A stretch of DNA of 64,000 nt from the NCBI RefSeq assembly GCF_014191875.1, contig NZ_JACHXD010000009.1, forward strand, positions 215,187 to 279,186. Direction: 5' to 3'. A model generated the notes under the pieces. The model was given only the letters and a program-made list of their open reading frames with translations. It had not been told where the DNA came from and did not search any database. Origin of the DNA: Pseudoduganella violacea. Its GTDB lineage: Bacteria > Pseudomonadota > Gammaproteobacteria > Burkholderiales > Burkholderiaceae_D. Below are positions 24,462 to 32,032 of this stretch, one piece after another. Every line of letters starts with the position of its first letter. Within the stretch, counting starts at the first letter, position 1. The position numbers and the translations under genes are program-made.

Positions 24462-25651
24462 TTCCTGTACAGGTGCACATTCAGGGCTTGCAGCACATTG
24501 GCCGCGCGGTATGGAGATACCTGCCGGCGGCAGGCATCACGGTCCCTGGCCTGGGCCAGCACTTGCTCGATGCCCAGGCTTAATGCCGCTGGCGTCGCCT
24601 CTTCGACGAGGCGCCCCACCTGCTCATTGCCGATCAGCCTGGCGGCCTCGCCGACCTTGGTGCTGACGACCGGCAGACCGCAATGCAGAGCTTCCACCAT
24701 CACCACGGGCATGCCCTCAAAGGCGGAGGACATGCACAGGCAATCGGCGGCGTTCATCCATCGCAGAATGTGCTGGTGCGGCTGGGGGCCAAGGATGCGT
24801 ACCGCGGCCGATAAGCCCTGTGCGGCGATGAACTGGCGGACTTCGCCTTCCAGCTCGCCGCTGCCTATCATCACCAGATTCACATCCGGGCGCCTCTGGC
24901 GCAGCCGTTGAAAAGCCCGCAACAAGAGCAGCGGATCTTTCTGCGATACGAAGCGGCCGACAAACAAGAGCAGTTTGCCGGTGGACGCAAACTGGAGTGG
25001 CTGCACAAGCTGCGTGCGCAAGCCCGCTTGTTCGGTTTCCGGAAGACTTGCCGCGTTGTCATCGTCCACCCAGGTCGGGATGAAATGGATGCGGTCGTGC
25101 AAGCGGGGATAAAGAGACTGGTAGTCCGGTATCGCATCGCTGCGCACGATAAAAACGCGCTCTATTTTGGCGATCAGTCGTTTTTCCAGCAAAAAATACA
25201 GGCGCGGGAAATACGACCACTTCACTTCAGATTGCGGATTGTAAAAATCCTTACCATTATGTCCATGTAGAAACAAAATACGGGCGCAATCGCGGCCAAA
25301 GAAAGGCAGGCTGGGTTCGATGCGGTGAAAGATCAGCACGGTGTTATCGTGCTGGATGCAGGCTCGATAACGCAGCAAGGCAAGCGTAAATCGCAGAGAT
25401 AGGGGAATGGGCTTACGGCGGCGTAGATCCGCGGAAAGTACCGGGAAAAACCGCAGTTTGCGTCCTTCCACTTCAATATTATGCCAGCGGCCTACGGGGT
25501 AGCGCGCGGGATTGCTGCTTACGCCCACATAACTGACTTCGCACTCCTCAGGAGAATGTTTAATTATGCCGCGAATATAAGTTCCAATACCACCCACATA
25601 AGAGCTAGTGGGGTCATAAGGGTGGATTTGAATAACTTGAATTCGAGACAC
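24413..25651 (-). CDS. Glycosyltransferase family 4
   Basis: This 412-residue cytoplasmic enzyme has a GT-B fold. The N-terminal acceptor domain opens IQVIQIHPYDPTSSYVGGIGTYIRG, with the Gly-rich loop. The C-terminal GT4 nucleotide-sugar domain has LLLFVGRFVSQKDP, VMIGSGELEGEV, and the donor-binding EX7E motif in SAFEGMPVVMVEAL. The start codon is GTG (25651) with no strong ribosome binding site. Lower G+C, like the neighbouring acyltransferase, suggests a shared origin. Donor and acceptor sugars cannot be predicted. Confidence 0.9.
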   Translation of the reverse strand: MSRIQVIQIHPYDPTSSYVGGIGTYIRGIIKHSPEECEVSYVGVSSNPARYPVGRWHNIEVEGRKLRFFPVLSADLRRRKPIPLSLRFTLALLRYRACIQHDNTVLIFHRIEPSLPFFGRDCARILFLHGHNGKDFYNPQSEVKWSYFPRLYFLLEKRLIAKIERVFIVRSDAIPDYQSLYPRLHDRIHFIPTWVDDDNAASLPETEQAGLRTQLVQPLQFASTGKLLLFVGRFVSQKDPLLLLRAFQRLRQRRPDVNLVMIGSGELEGEVRQFIAAQGLSAAVRILGPQPHQHILRWMNAADCLCMSSAFEGMPVVMVEALHCGLPVVSTKVGEAARLIGNEQVGRLVEEATPAALSLGIEQVLAQARDRDACRRQVSPYRAANVLQALNVHLYRNQAATPKRGSGLADAS

Positions 25652-25708
25652 GGAGATTTTTTGCGAGAACTGCTTGCGTAAAAGATATTGTATTTTACAT
25701 CATATATA

Positions 25709-25732
25709 AACGCCAATAATACTGTTGGCGTT
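25709..25732. promoter_or_regulatory. 8-bp stem hairpin upstream of the cache-domain gene
   Basis: AACGCCAA and TTGGCGTT flank an 8-base centre. It lies about 90 bases before the cache gene and 57 bases before the divergent glycosyltransferase start. It could be an operator or RNA hairpin; there is no proper T run for a plus-strand terminator. Confidence 0.35.
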
Positions 25733-25819
25733 GCAGGGGACTCTTTTTGCGAGAAAAGATGTGGCGCGGGCAAGGCAAATCGTCGTATCGTAGGCATATC
25801 TCAAACCCAGGAGCCGATC

Positions 25820-26269
25820 ATGAAATATGCGATTCTTGCCGTGGCCTTTATCGGTGCTGCCGTCCAGGCGAATGCCGCGGAAACCTATGCGAGCCGGCAG
25901 CAGGCCGAGCAGCTGGTGGGAAAAGTCACCGCCGCCATGCGCAAGGATGCCGGCAGTACGCTGTCGGCCATCACCGCCAAGGATGCGGCCTGGGTGCATG
26001 GCGACCTGTATCCGGTGGTCTACGACATGCAGGGCAAGGTGCTGGCGCACGGCCAGAATTCCAAACTGGTGGGCAAGAACCTGATCGATATCCGCGACGT
26101 GGAGGGCAATTACTATGTGCGCGAGCGGGTCGAGCTGGCCAAGAGCAAGGGCAAATTCTGGCAGAACTATGTGTTTGTCGACCCCGTCACCAAGGGCGTG
26201 CTGCCCAAGGAAATGTATTGCGAGAAGCTCGATGAGAGCGTGGTCTGCGCCGGCGTCTACAAGCGTTGA
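25820..26269 (+). CDS. Secreted single-cache domain protein
   Basis: The start at 25820 has CAGGAG at 6 bases. The 149-residue product has a signal peptide (MKYAILAVAFIGAAVQANA) and then a compact cache-type sensory fold: ASRQQAEQLVGKVTAAM, WVHGDLYPVVYDMQGKVLAHG, LVGKNLIDIRDVEGN, and a KGKFWQNYVFVDPVTKG segment. This is the sCache_2-like domain normally found in chemoreceptors, here free-standing. It probably binds a small ligand in the periplasm and may partner a receptor encoded elsewhere. The SGNH hydrolase gene begins 11 bases after its stop. Confidence 0.8.
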   Translation: MKYAILAVAFIGAAVQANAAETYASRQQAEQLVGKVTAAMRKDAGSTLSAITAKDAAWVHGDLYPVVYDMQGKVLAHGQNSKLVGKNLIDIRDVEGNYYVRERVELAKSKGKFWQNYVFVDPVTKGVLPKEMYCEKLDESVVCAGVYKR

Positions 26270-26280
26270 GCGGAGAGGGC

Positions 26281-27156
26281 ATGCTTGACTATGCACAGGC
26301 CAAGGCCGCGATTGAAAAGGACAAGGAACAGCGCATCCAGGAACACCAGATCCGCATCGCCAACCGCCAGCGCATGCACGCCATGGCCGGTCCCGCCGGT
26401 TTGCGCACGGCGCCGCCGCTGAACCTGATCGCCCAGGGCGACAGCTGGTTCGACTATCCCTTGCCGTTTCCGGGCGCCAGCGATGTGATCGCGCATCTGC
26501 GCAATGTGCCGAAGGGGCCGGAAATCCTGTCCCTGGCCCACCATGGCGAGGCGGCCGAAAGCATGCTGGGCGTAAAGAAGCTGCACGAGCTGCTGCGCGA
26601 ATTGCGCGATCCGCAGAATGGCCATTTCGACGCCATCCTGTTTTCGGGCGGCGGCAACGATCTGGCCGGCGACCAGTTCCGCCTGTGGGTGCGCGATGCC
26701 GTGAGCGCCGGCAGCGACCCGGCCCAGGGCTTGCTGCAGCCGCGCGTCGATGGCGTGCTGGCCGTGGTGCGCGCCGCTTACGAGGATCTGGCCCAGGCGC
26801 GCGACCGCATCGATGCTGCCATTCCCATTTTCGTGCACAGCTACGATTTCGCGTTGCCGGATGGGAAGGGCGTGTGCGGCGCGGGACCGTGGCTGCAACC
26901 GGGCTTGCTGGACCGGGGCTGGGAAGCGCTGGCTGACGGGCAGCTCATCGTGCGTGAGCTGCTGAGCCAGTTCTCCGCCTTGCTGGACGAATTGCAAACG
27001 CGCCACGCCAATTTCGTTCACGTGCCAACCCAGGGCACGCTGGGCGCGCACGACTGGGCCAATGAACTGCACCCGACACCCGGCGGCTTTGCCCGCATCA
27101 CGCAGAAATTCCTGGAGGCTTTGCGCGCCTGGCCCGCCTTCCAGGGGCGTATCTGA
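26281..27156 (+). CDS. SGNH/GDSL-family hydrolase
   Basis: The ATG at 26281 follows GGAGAGGG and gives 291 residues. No export signal is visible; the protein starts with a charged helix. SGNH blocks are LIAQGDSWFDYP (Ser nucleophile), HHGEAAES (block II Gly), ILFSGGGNDLAG (block III Asn) and the catalytic Asp-His region NELHPTPGGF. It is likely an esterase or lipase of unknown substrate. It is co-transcribed with the cache-domain gene and followed by a strong terminator at 27162. Confidence 0.85.
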   Translation: MLDYAQAKAAIEKDKEQRIQEHQIRIANRQRMHAMAGPAGLRTAPPLNLIAQGDSWFDYPLPFPGASDVIAHLRNVPKGPEILSLAHHGEAAESMLGVKKLHELLRELRDPQNGHFDAILFSGGGNDLAGDQFRLWVRDAVSAGSDPAQGLLQPRVDGVLAVVRAAYEDLAQARDRIDAAIPIFVHSYDFALPDGKGVCGAGPWLQPGLLDRGWEALADGQLIVRELLSQFSALLDELQTRHANFVHVPTQGTLGAHDWANELHPTPGGFARITQKFLEALRAWPAFQGRI

Positions 27157-27161
27157 AAAGT

Positions 27162-27187
27162 AAAACGCCACCCGAAGGTGGCGTTTT
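27162..27187. terminator. Bidirectional terminator between the SGNH and PEP-CTERM genes
   Basis: AAAACGCCACC CGAA GGTGGCGTTTT forms an 11-bp stem. A T-rich tract follows on both strands. It serves the SGNH gene (plus) and the PEP-CTERM gene (minus). The hairpin core is identical to those beside both tRNA-Phe genes. Confidence 0.88.
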
Positions 27188-27207
27188 CGTTTTGCCGGGC
27201 TGAAGTC

Positions 27208-27753
27208 TTAAACCTGGCGGTTTTTGCGGCGGCTTGCCAGCGCGATGCCGGCCAGGCCCAGGCCCAGCATCAGGTAGGTGGCAGGCTCAGGCACGGCGGT
27301 GATCAGGCCAGGGCCGCCGATGGTGACGCTGTATTGGCCATGATCCGTGTTCTCGAAACCGGTCGAGACGAAGATGTAGGTCACGCCAGCGCTCAGCGGG
27401 CCATAGAAGCCCGAGGTGGTCTGGCCCAGCAGATCGTCGCTGGCGCCGATGGCGTTGGTCAGCGAGTCGGCTGGGTTGAACGAGTTTTCATACAGCAGTT
27501 GGAAGGTGTCGAACAGACCGGTGGTCAGGAAGGTATAGGTGCCGCTTTGCGATACGGTGAAGGCAAAGGAATCGTAGCGCACATTGGTGCCGACCGCCGA
27601 CAGTCCCAGCAGCGATTCAACGGGACGGTGGAAGGTTGGACCGGTCGACGTATCGCCAGTGAAAGTTTTGATATCGGCGCGGGCGGCCTGGGTCAGCCCA
27701 GCGAACAGAATACCCGCAGCAAGTACAACCCTAAAGAACTTTACGATGCTCAT
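27208..27753 (-). CDS. PEP-CTERM sorting-signal exported protein
   Basis: The ATG at 27753 gives 181 residues with a signal peptide (MSIVKFFRVVLAAGILFAG) and a beta-rich body (FAFTVSQSGTYTFLTT, GPLSAGVTYIFVST). The classical C-terminal tripartite signal is VPEPATYLMLGLGLAGIALA followed by a basic tail. Such proteins are exported, processed by an exosortase and linked to exopolysaccharide or floc formation in Oxalobacteraceae. No exosortase gene is in the window. The exact role of the body is unknown. A weak GGAG lies about 13 bases before the start. Confidence 0.88.
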   Translation of the reverse strand: MSIVKFFRVVLAAGILFAGLTQAARADIKTFTGDTSTGPTFHRPVESLLGLSAVGTNVRYDSFAFTVSQSGTYTFLTTGLFDTFQLLYENSFNPADSLTNAIGASDDLLGQTTSGFYGPLSAGVTYIFVSTGFENTDHGQYSVTIGGPGLITAVPEPATYLMLGLGLAGIALASRRKNRQV

Positions 27754-27979
27754 CTTTTTTATGCTCCGTTTAGTATTGATAAGGGAAGAAGCGATGGAGA
27801 CAGCCCTCGGGAAACGCTGAGAACTGCGATTCAATTATTGCATGCTTTTTTTGTAAGTGTTGGGTGTTCTACCAATATTGCTCAGCTTGCGGCGGATAAG
27901 CCACAAATGAAGCGATTTTGCGGCGCGCCTTATTTGGCGGGCGAATAAGGCTGTCGCGGCATTATGGCTTAGCGGAAAC

Positions 27980-28272
27980 TTAAAGCGGCTCGGGCAGGCG
28001 CAGCTGCGCTGCGGCCTGCTGCAGATGCGCCCACAAGCGCTGGGCCGCCGGCCCATGCGGGCGGTCGCTGCGGCGCGCCGCCACCAGCGCTTCCACGTTG
28101 CCCGGCAGATAGCACCCGGCCAGCGAGAGCAGGGCGCCGTCGCGCAATTCCTGCGCCACCAGGAAGCGCGGCATATGGCCCCAGGCCATGCCTTGCAGGA
28201 TGATTTCCTTCTTCATCAGCTGGTCGGCCACGGTGCACTGGTGGGCGCCGGCGATCATGAAATAGTCCGCCG
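27980..28272 (-). pseudogene. LysR-family regulator remnant (C-terminal part)
   Basis: About 97 residues align in character with the end of a LysR substrate-binding domain: ADYFMIAGAHQCTVADQLMKKEIILQGMAWGHMPRFLVAQEL and then DGALLSLAGCY (segments read in order). The helix-turn-helix half is missing. Upstream of about 28272 the frame no longer encodes LysR sequence and instead meets the tail of a plus-strand gene. An ATG at 28258 could allow a 92-residue product, but a free C-terminal fragment is unlikely to work. This is read as a deletion relic. Confidence 0.7.
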
Positions 28273-28323
28273 AATGTGGAACGCGAGCGCGAGTTCCTGG
28301 ATGCGGTGCTGTCCTTCCTGTGA
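28270..28323 (+). pseudogene. 3' remnant of a lost plus-strand gene
   Basis: The codons PNVEREREFLDAVLSFL followed by TGA read like the C-terminal helix of an alpha/beta-hydrolase-type enzyme. Nothing in frame before base 28270 continues it; instead the sequence switches to the LysR remnant on the other strand. Short, so the family is uncertain. Confidence 0.4.
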
Positions 28324-28333
28324 GGCCGGCGCC

Positions 28334-29695
28334 TTAGAGGTAGCGCGCCAGCAGCGCGCGGTCGAGGGCGGGATCGAGTTCGATGCGCACGATATGGCCG
28401 CTGCCGTGGGCGATCTGGATCTCGCCGCCCTCGTCATTGAGCATGCGCGTCAGCGTGATGTCGCGGTTGCCGCTCGGGTGCATCACCTCGATGCGGTCGC
28501 CGACGGCGAAGCGGTTCTTCACATCGACGCGCGCCCAGCCGTTTTCCACGCCGAGCACCGCACCCACATACTGGCTGCGGTCGGTTTCGGAGGCGCCGCG
28601 CATATAGTTCTGGTGCGCCTGGGTGTGGTGGCGCTGGTAGAAGCCGTCGGTATAGCCGCGGTTCGCCAAGCCTTGCAGCTGGCCCAGCAGACCGGTGTCG
28701 AAAGGACGGCCCGCGACGGCGTCGTCGATGGCGCGGCGGTAGACCTGGGCGGTGCGCGCCGCGTAGTACAGCGACTTGGTGCGGCCCTCGACCTTGAGCG
28801 AATCGACGCCGATCTTGACCAGGCGCGCCACGTGTTCGACGGCGCGCAAGTCCTTGGAATTCATGATGTAAGTGCCGTGCTCGTCTTCGAGGATCGGCAT
28901 CATCTGGCCGGGACGGCCGCCTTCCTCGATCAGGTAAGGGCGGTCGGCCAGCGGATGGCGCGGTTGCTGGCCCAGCGCGGAGAGCGGACGGCTGTTGGCC
29001 TCATCGAGCGCCTGGTTGAAGTCGAACTGGATCACCTTCATCTCGTTCAGGTCGCCGCTGGCGTCTTCTTCCGCGTTCTTGACCTTGTAATCCCAGCGGC
29101 AGGAATTGGTGCAGGTGCCCTGGTTCGGGTCGCGGTGGTTGAAATAGCCCGACAGCAGGCAGCGGCCCGAGTAAGCGATGCACAGCGCGCCGTGGACGAA
29201 GACTTCGAGTTCCATCTCCGGGCATTGCTGGCGGATTTCCTCGATCTCGTCGAGCGAGAGTTCACGCGACAGGATCACGCGCGTCAGTCCCATGCGGTGC
29301 CAGAACTTGACGTCGGCCCAGTTCACGGCATTGGCCTGCACCGAGAGGTGGACCGGCACGTCGGGCCACTTGTCGCGCACCATCATGATCAGGCCGGGAT
29401 CGGCCATGATCAGCGCGTCCGGCTTCATCTCGATGACCGGTGCCATATCGCGCAGATAGGTCTTGAGCTTGGAATTGTGGGCGAAGATATTGCTGGCGAC
29501 GAAGAACAGCTTGCCGCGCGCATGCGCGCCCTCGATGCCTTCCTGCAGCGCCTGCAGCGTGGAAAAATCGTTATTGCGCACGCGCAGGCTGTAGCGCGGC
29601 TGGCCGGCATAGACGGCGTCGGCGCCATAGTCGAAGGCGGCGTGCATCTTGGCCAGCGAGCCGGCGGGAAGGAGGAGTTCGGGAGCGCGGGACAT
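28334..29695 (-). CDS. trhP: Peptidase U32-family tRNA hydroxylation protein TrhP (YegQ)
   Basis: The ATG at 29695 gives 453 residues beginning MSRAPELLLPAGSLAKMHAAFDYGADAVYAG, the standard U32 opening (segments within it are near-universal). A cysteine cluster follows in CIAYSGRCLLSGYF and QGTCTNSCRW; in this family it binds an iron-sulfur centre. YegQ/TrhP acts with prephenate in oxygen-independent hydroxylation of tRNA U34 (ho5U). No peptidase activity is implied. No strong ribosome binding site is seen. A perfect FNR/Anr-type box lies 55 bases upstream, which would suit an oxygen-independent pathway. Confidence 0.9.
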   Translation of the reverse strand: MSRAPELLLPAGSLAKMHAAFDYGADAVYAGQPRYSLRVRNNDFSTLQALQEGIEGAHARGKLFFVASNIFAHNSKLKTYLRDMAPVIEMKPDALIMADPGLIMMVRDKWPDVPVHLSVQANAVNWADVKFWHRMGLTRVILSRELSLDEIEEIRQQCPEMELEVFVHGALCIAYSGRCLLSGYFNHRDPNQGTCTNSCRWDYKVKNAEEDASGDLNEMKVIQFDFNQALDEANSRPLSALGQQPRHPLADRPYLIEEGGRPGQMMPILEDEHGTYIMNSKDLRAVEHVARLVKIGVDSLKVEGRTKSLYYAARTAQVYRRAIDDAVAGRPFDTGLLGQLQGLANRGYTDGFYQRHHTQAHQNYMRGASETDRSQYVGAVLGVENGWARVDVKNRFAVGDRIEVMHPSGNRDITLTRMLNDEGGEIQIAHGSGHIVRIELDPALDRALLARYL

Positions 29696-29749
29696 GGTGG
29701 GGAAGGCAGGCAAAACCGCGTATCTTACGGTGGCTCTTCCTGCAAATCC

Positions 29750-29763
29750 TTGATGTACATCAA
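29750..29763. promoter_or_regulatory. FNR/Anr-type box
   Basis: TTGATGTACATCAA matches the FNR consensus TTGAT-N4-ATCAA exactly and is a perfect palindrome. It is 55 bases upstream of the trhP start and about 125 upstream of the divergent transporter start, so either promoter could be controlled. Confidence 0.7.
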
Positions 29764-29783
29764 AAATGCCCGGCTAATTCCGG

Positions 29784-29809
29784 ACTATTTTCGCGCGCGA
29801 AAAAATAGT
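29784..29809. promoter_or_regulatory. Inverted repeat upstream of the GntP-family gene
   Basis: ACTATTTT and AAAATAGT flank a CGCGCGCGAA centre, and an outer CCGGAC/GTCCGG pair encloses them. It lies 79 bases before the transporter start. It is an operator-like symmetry; the protein that would bind is unknown. Confidence 0.4.
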
Positions 29810-29888
29810 GCTTTCGGTCCGGTGGGAAATACCCAGATGTAATTTTTAATAATGTAGTATTGCCGGAAATTCATTGAGGGAGTCGCCG

Positions 29889-31289
29889 ATGTCCTTTCTG
29901 ATTGTTCTGGCCGCACTGGGCTTTTTGATGCTGGCCGCTTACCGCGGCTACAGTGTGATCCTGTTTGCCCCCGTCGCCGCGCTGGGCGCGGTGCTGCTCA
30001 CCGATCCCTCCGCCGTGGCGCCCGCCTTCAGCGGCATCTTCATGGAAAAGATGGTGGGCTTCGTCAAACTCTACTTCCCGGTTTTCCTGCTGGGCGCCGT
30101 GTTCGGCAAGCTGATCGAGCTGTCCGGCTTTTCCGCATCGATCGTGATGGCGGCCATCCGCTATATCGGCCGTTCGCGCGCCAACGCGGTGATCGTCACC
30201 GTCTGCGCCGCGCTGACCTATGGCGGCGTGTCGCTGTTCGTGGTGGTGTTTGCCGTCTATCCCTTCGCCGCCGAGCTTTACCGGCAAAGCAATATCCCCA
30301 AGCGCCTGATGCCGGGCGCGATCGCGCTGGGCGCCTTTTCCTTCACCATGGATACCTTGCCCGGCACGCCGCAGATCCAGAACATCATTCCCACCACCTT
30401 CTTCCAGACCACCGGCTGGGCCGCGCCCTGGCTCGGCGTCGCCGGTTCCGTGATGACGGTGACGGTGGGCCTGCTCTACCTGGAATGGCGGCGCCGCGCC
30501 GCCATGGCCAAGGGCGAGGGCTATGGCGCCGACAGCGCCGCCGTCCAGCAAGGCAAGGAGGCCAAGGACTTGCCGCATCCGCTGCTGTCGATCGCGCCGC
30601 TGTTGCTGGTGGGCGTGGCCAACTTCGTGCTGACCAACTTGATCCGCGACGCTTACGGCGCTAGCCACCAGCTCACCAGCGCCACCTTGCCCGGCCTGCA
30701 CGCGCCCGTCACCACCAGCGTCAAGACCGTGGTCGGCATCTGGGCGGTGGAGGGCGCGCTGCTGCTGGGGATTGTGCTGGTCTGCGTGAGCGCCTTCGGC
30801 CGCATCCGTGCCGCCTTCGCGGAAGGCACCAAGGCGGCCGTGGGCGGCGCGCTGCTGGCCTCGATGAACACGGCCTCCGAATATGGCTTCGGCGGCGTGA
30901 TCGCATCGCTGCCGGGCTTTATCGCCGTCAGCGATGCGCTCAAGAGCGTGCCCGATCCGCTGGTGAATGCGGCGCTGTCGGTGACCACGCTGTCCGGCAT
31001 CACCGGCTCGGCCTCGGGCGGCATGAGCATCGCGCTGGCCGCCATGTCGGACTACTTCATCGCCGGCGCCCAGGCGGCGCATATCCCGCTCGAAGTGCTG
31101 CACCGCGTGGTGGCCATGGCCAGCGGCGGCATGGACACCTTGCCGCACAATGGCGCCGTGATCACCCTGCTGGCCGTGACGGGGCTGACGCACAAGCAGT
31201 CTTACAAGGACATTTTCGGCATCACCATCATCAAGACGGCGGCGGTGTTCTTCGTGATCGGTGTGTATTACCTGACGGGATTGGTATAA
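29889..31289 (+). CDS. GntP-family transporter (gluconate/organic acid:H+ symporter)
   Basis: The ATG at 29889 follows GAGGGAG. The 466-residue protein has about twelve helices and the GntP-family pattern: MSFLIVLAALGFLMLAAYRG, SPVAALGA-like helix 2, then GFVKLYFPVFLLGAVFGKLIE, and an internal ALTYGGVSLFVVVFAVYP repeat. The late GITGSASGGMSIALAAM and SGGMDTLPHNGAVITLL are also typical. It probably imports a sugar acid or related carboxylate. No catabolic enzymes are adjacent, so the substrate is open. FNR-type and palindromic sites lie upstream. Confidence 0.85.
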   Translation: MSFLIVLAALGFLMLAAYRGYSVILFAPVAALGAVLLTDPSAVAPAFSGIFMEKMVGFVKLYFPVFLLGAVFGKLIELSGFSASIVMAAIRYIGRSRANAVIVTVCAALTYGGVSLFVVVFAVYPFAAELYRQSNIPKRLMPGAIALGAFSFTMDTLPGTPQIQNIIPTTFFQTTGWAAPWLGVAGSVMTVTVGLLYLEWRRRAAMAKGEGYGADSAAVQQGKEAKDLPHPLLSIAPLLLVGVANFVLTNLIRDAYGASHQLTSATLPGLHAPVTTSVKTVVGIWAVEGALLLGIVLVCVSAFGRIRAAFAEGTKAAVGGALLASMNTASEYGFGGVIASLPGFIAVSDALKSVPDPLVNAALSVTTLSGITGSASGGMSIALAAMSDYFIAGAQAAHIPLEVLHRVVAMASGGMDTLPHNGAVITLLAVTGLTHKQSYKDIFGITIIKTAAVFFVIGVYYLTGLV

Positions 31290-31339
31290 GAAAGGCGCGC
31301 GGCGGGTGAGCGCACCCGGTCCGCGCCACCTGCCGCTTT

Positions 31340-32017
31340 TCAGTCGAGGAAGTCGGCGTACTCGCGCAGGCTGTAGCCCGCCAGCTTGTTCCAGGGCGCG
31401 GTGGCGCTGGCCTTGGACGGCCGCACTTCGATGCGCTGGAATTCCTGGCCGGCGCGGTCGCCGCTTTCGATCACCAGGGCGATCTGGCGCGCGTCATCCC
31501 ACAGCACGCGCTGGAACTGGCCGTTCTTCTCGCGTTCGCGCCAGCGCGCACCCGGCACGTCGGAGGCGCGGGCCGACAGCGGCATGTCCGCCACCATCTT
31601 TGGCGACACCAGGTAGAACTGGCCGTCCCAGGAGCCGTTGAAGCTGACATTGCCATACTCGCCCGGCGGCACGGCGATGCGTTCACGCGCGTGGGCGTCC
31701 ACGTATTCCAGTTTCAGCGTGCCGTTTTCCAGCATCACGTGGCGCGCCAGCTGCGTTGGATTGAAGTGGCGGTGGCCGCTGCCTTTGTGCTCGTGCTTGT
31801 CCTTGGCGCGCTGCGGTAGCACGCGTTCGACCCACACATGGCCGGTGCGGCGCAGCCAGCGTTCCTCGTAACGGCTTTCGCGCGTCACGCCTTCTTCGGT
31901 GATGACCTTGCTGTAGAAGCTGATGCCCAGATCGAGATCGGGGGCCGCAGGCGCAGCCTGTGCCGCGAAGGAGCACAGGCTGGCCGCGAACAGCAGAAAA
32001 GACTTCAGGGATTTCAT
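31340..32017 (-). CDS. Secreted protein downstream of the phosphatases, function unknown
   Basis: This 225-residue protein has a signal peptide (MKSLKSFLLFAASLCSFAAQA, cleavage near residue 21). The mature part is mixed alpha/beta, with a His-rich patch KHEHKGSGHRHFN and phrases such as YEERWLRRTGHVWVERVLP and QIALVIESGDRAGQEF. No family is recognised. It begins 15 bases after the alkaline phosphatase stop, so it is very probably the third gene of that operon. The His-rich patch could bind metal, which is speculation. Confidence 0.7.
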   Translation of the reverse strand: MKSLKSFLLFAASLCSFAAQAAPAAPDLDLGISFYSKVITEEGVTRESRYEERWLRRTGHVWVERVLPQRAKDKHEHKGSGHRHFNPTQLARHVMLENGTLKLEYVDAHARERIAVPPGEYGNVSFNGSWDGQFYLVSPKMVADMPLSARASDVPGARWREREKNGQFQRVLWDDARQIALVIESGDRAGQEFQRIEVRPSKASATAPWNKLAGYSLREYADFLD

Positions 32018-32032
32018 GCTGCTCCGTATTGC

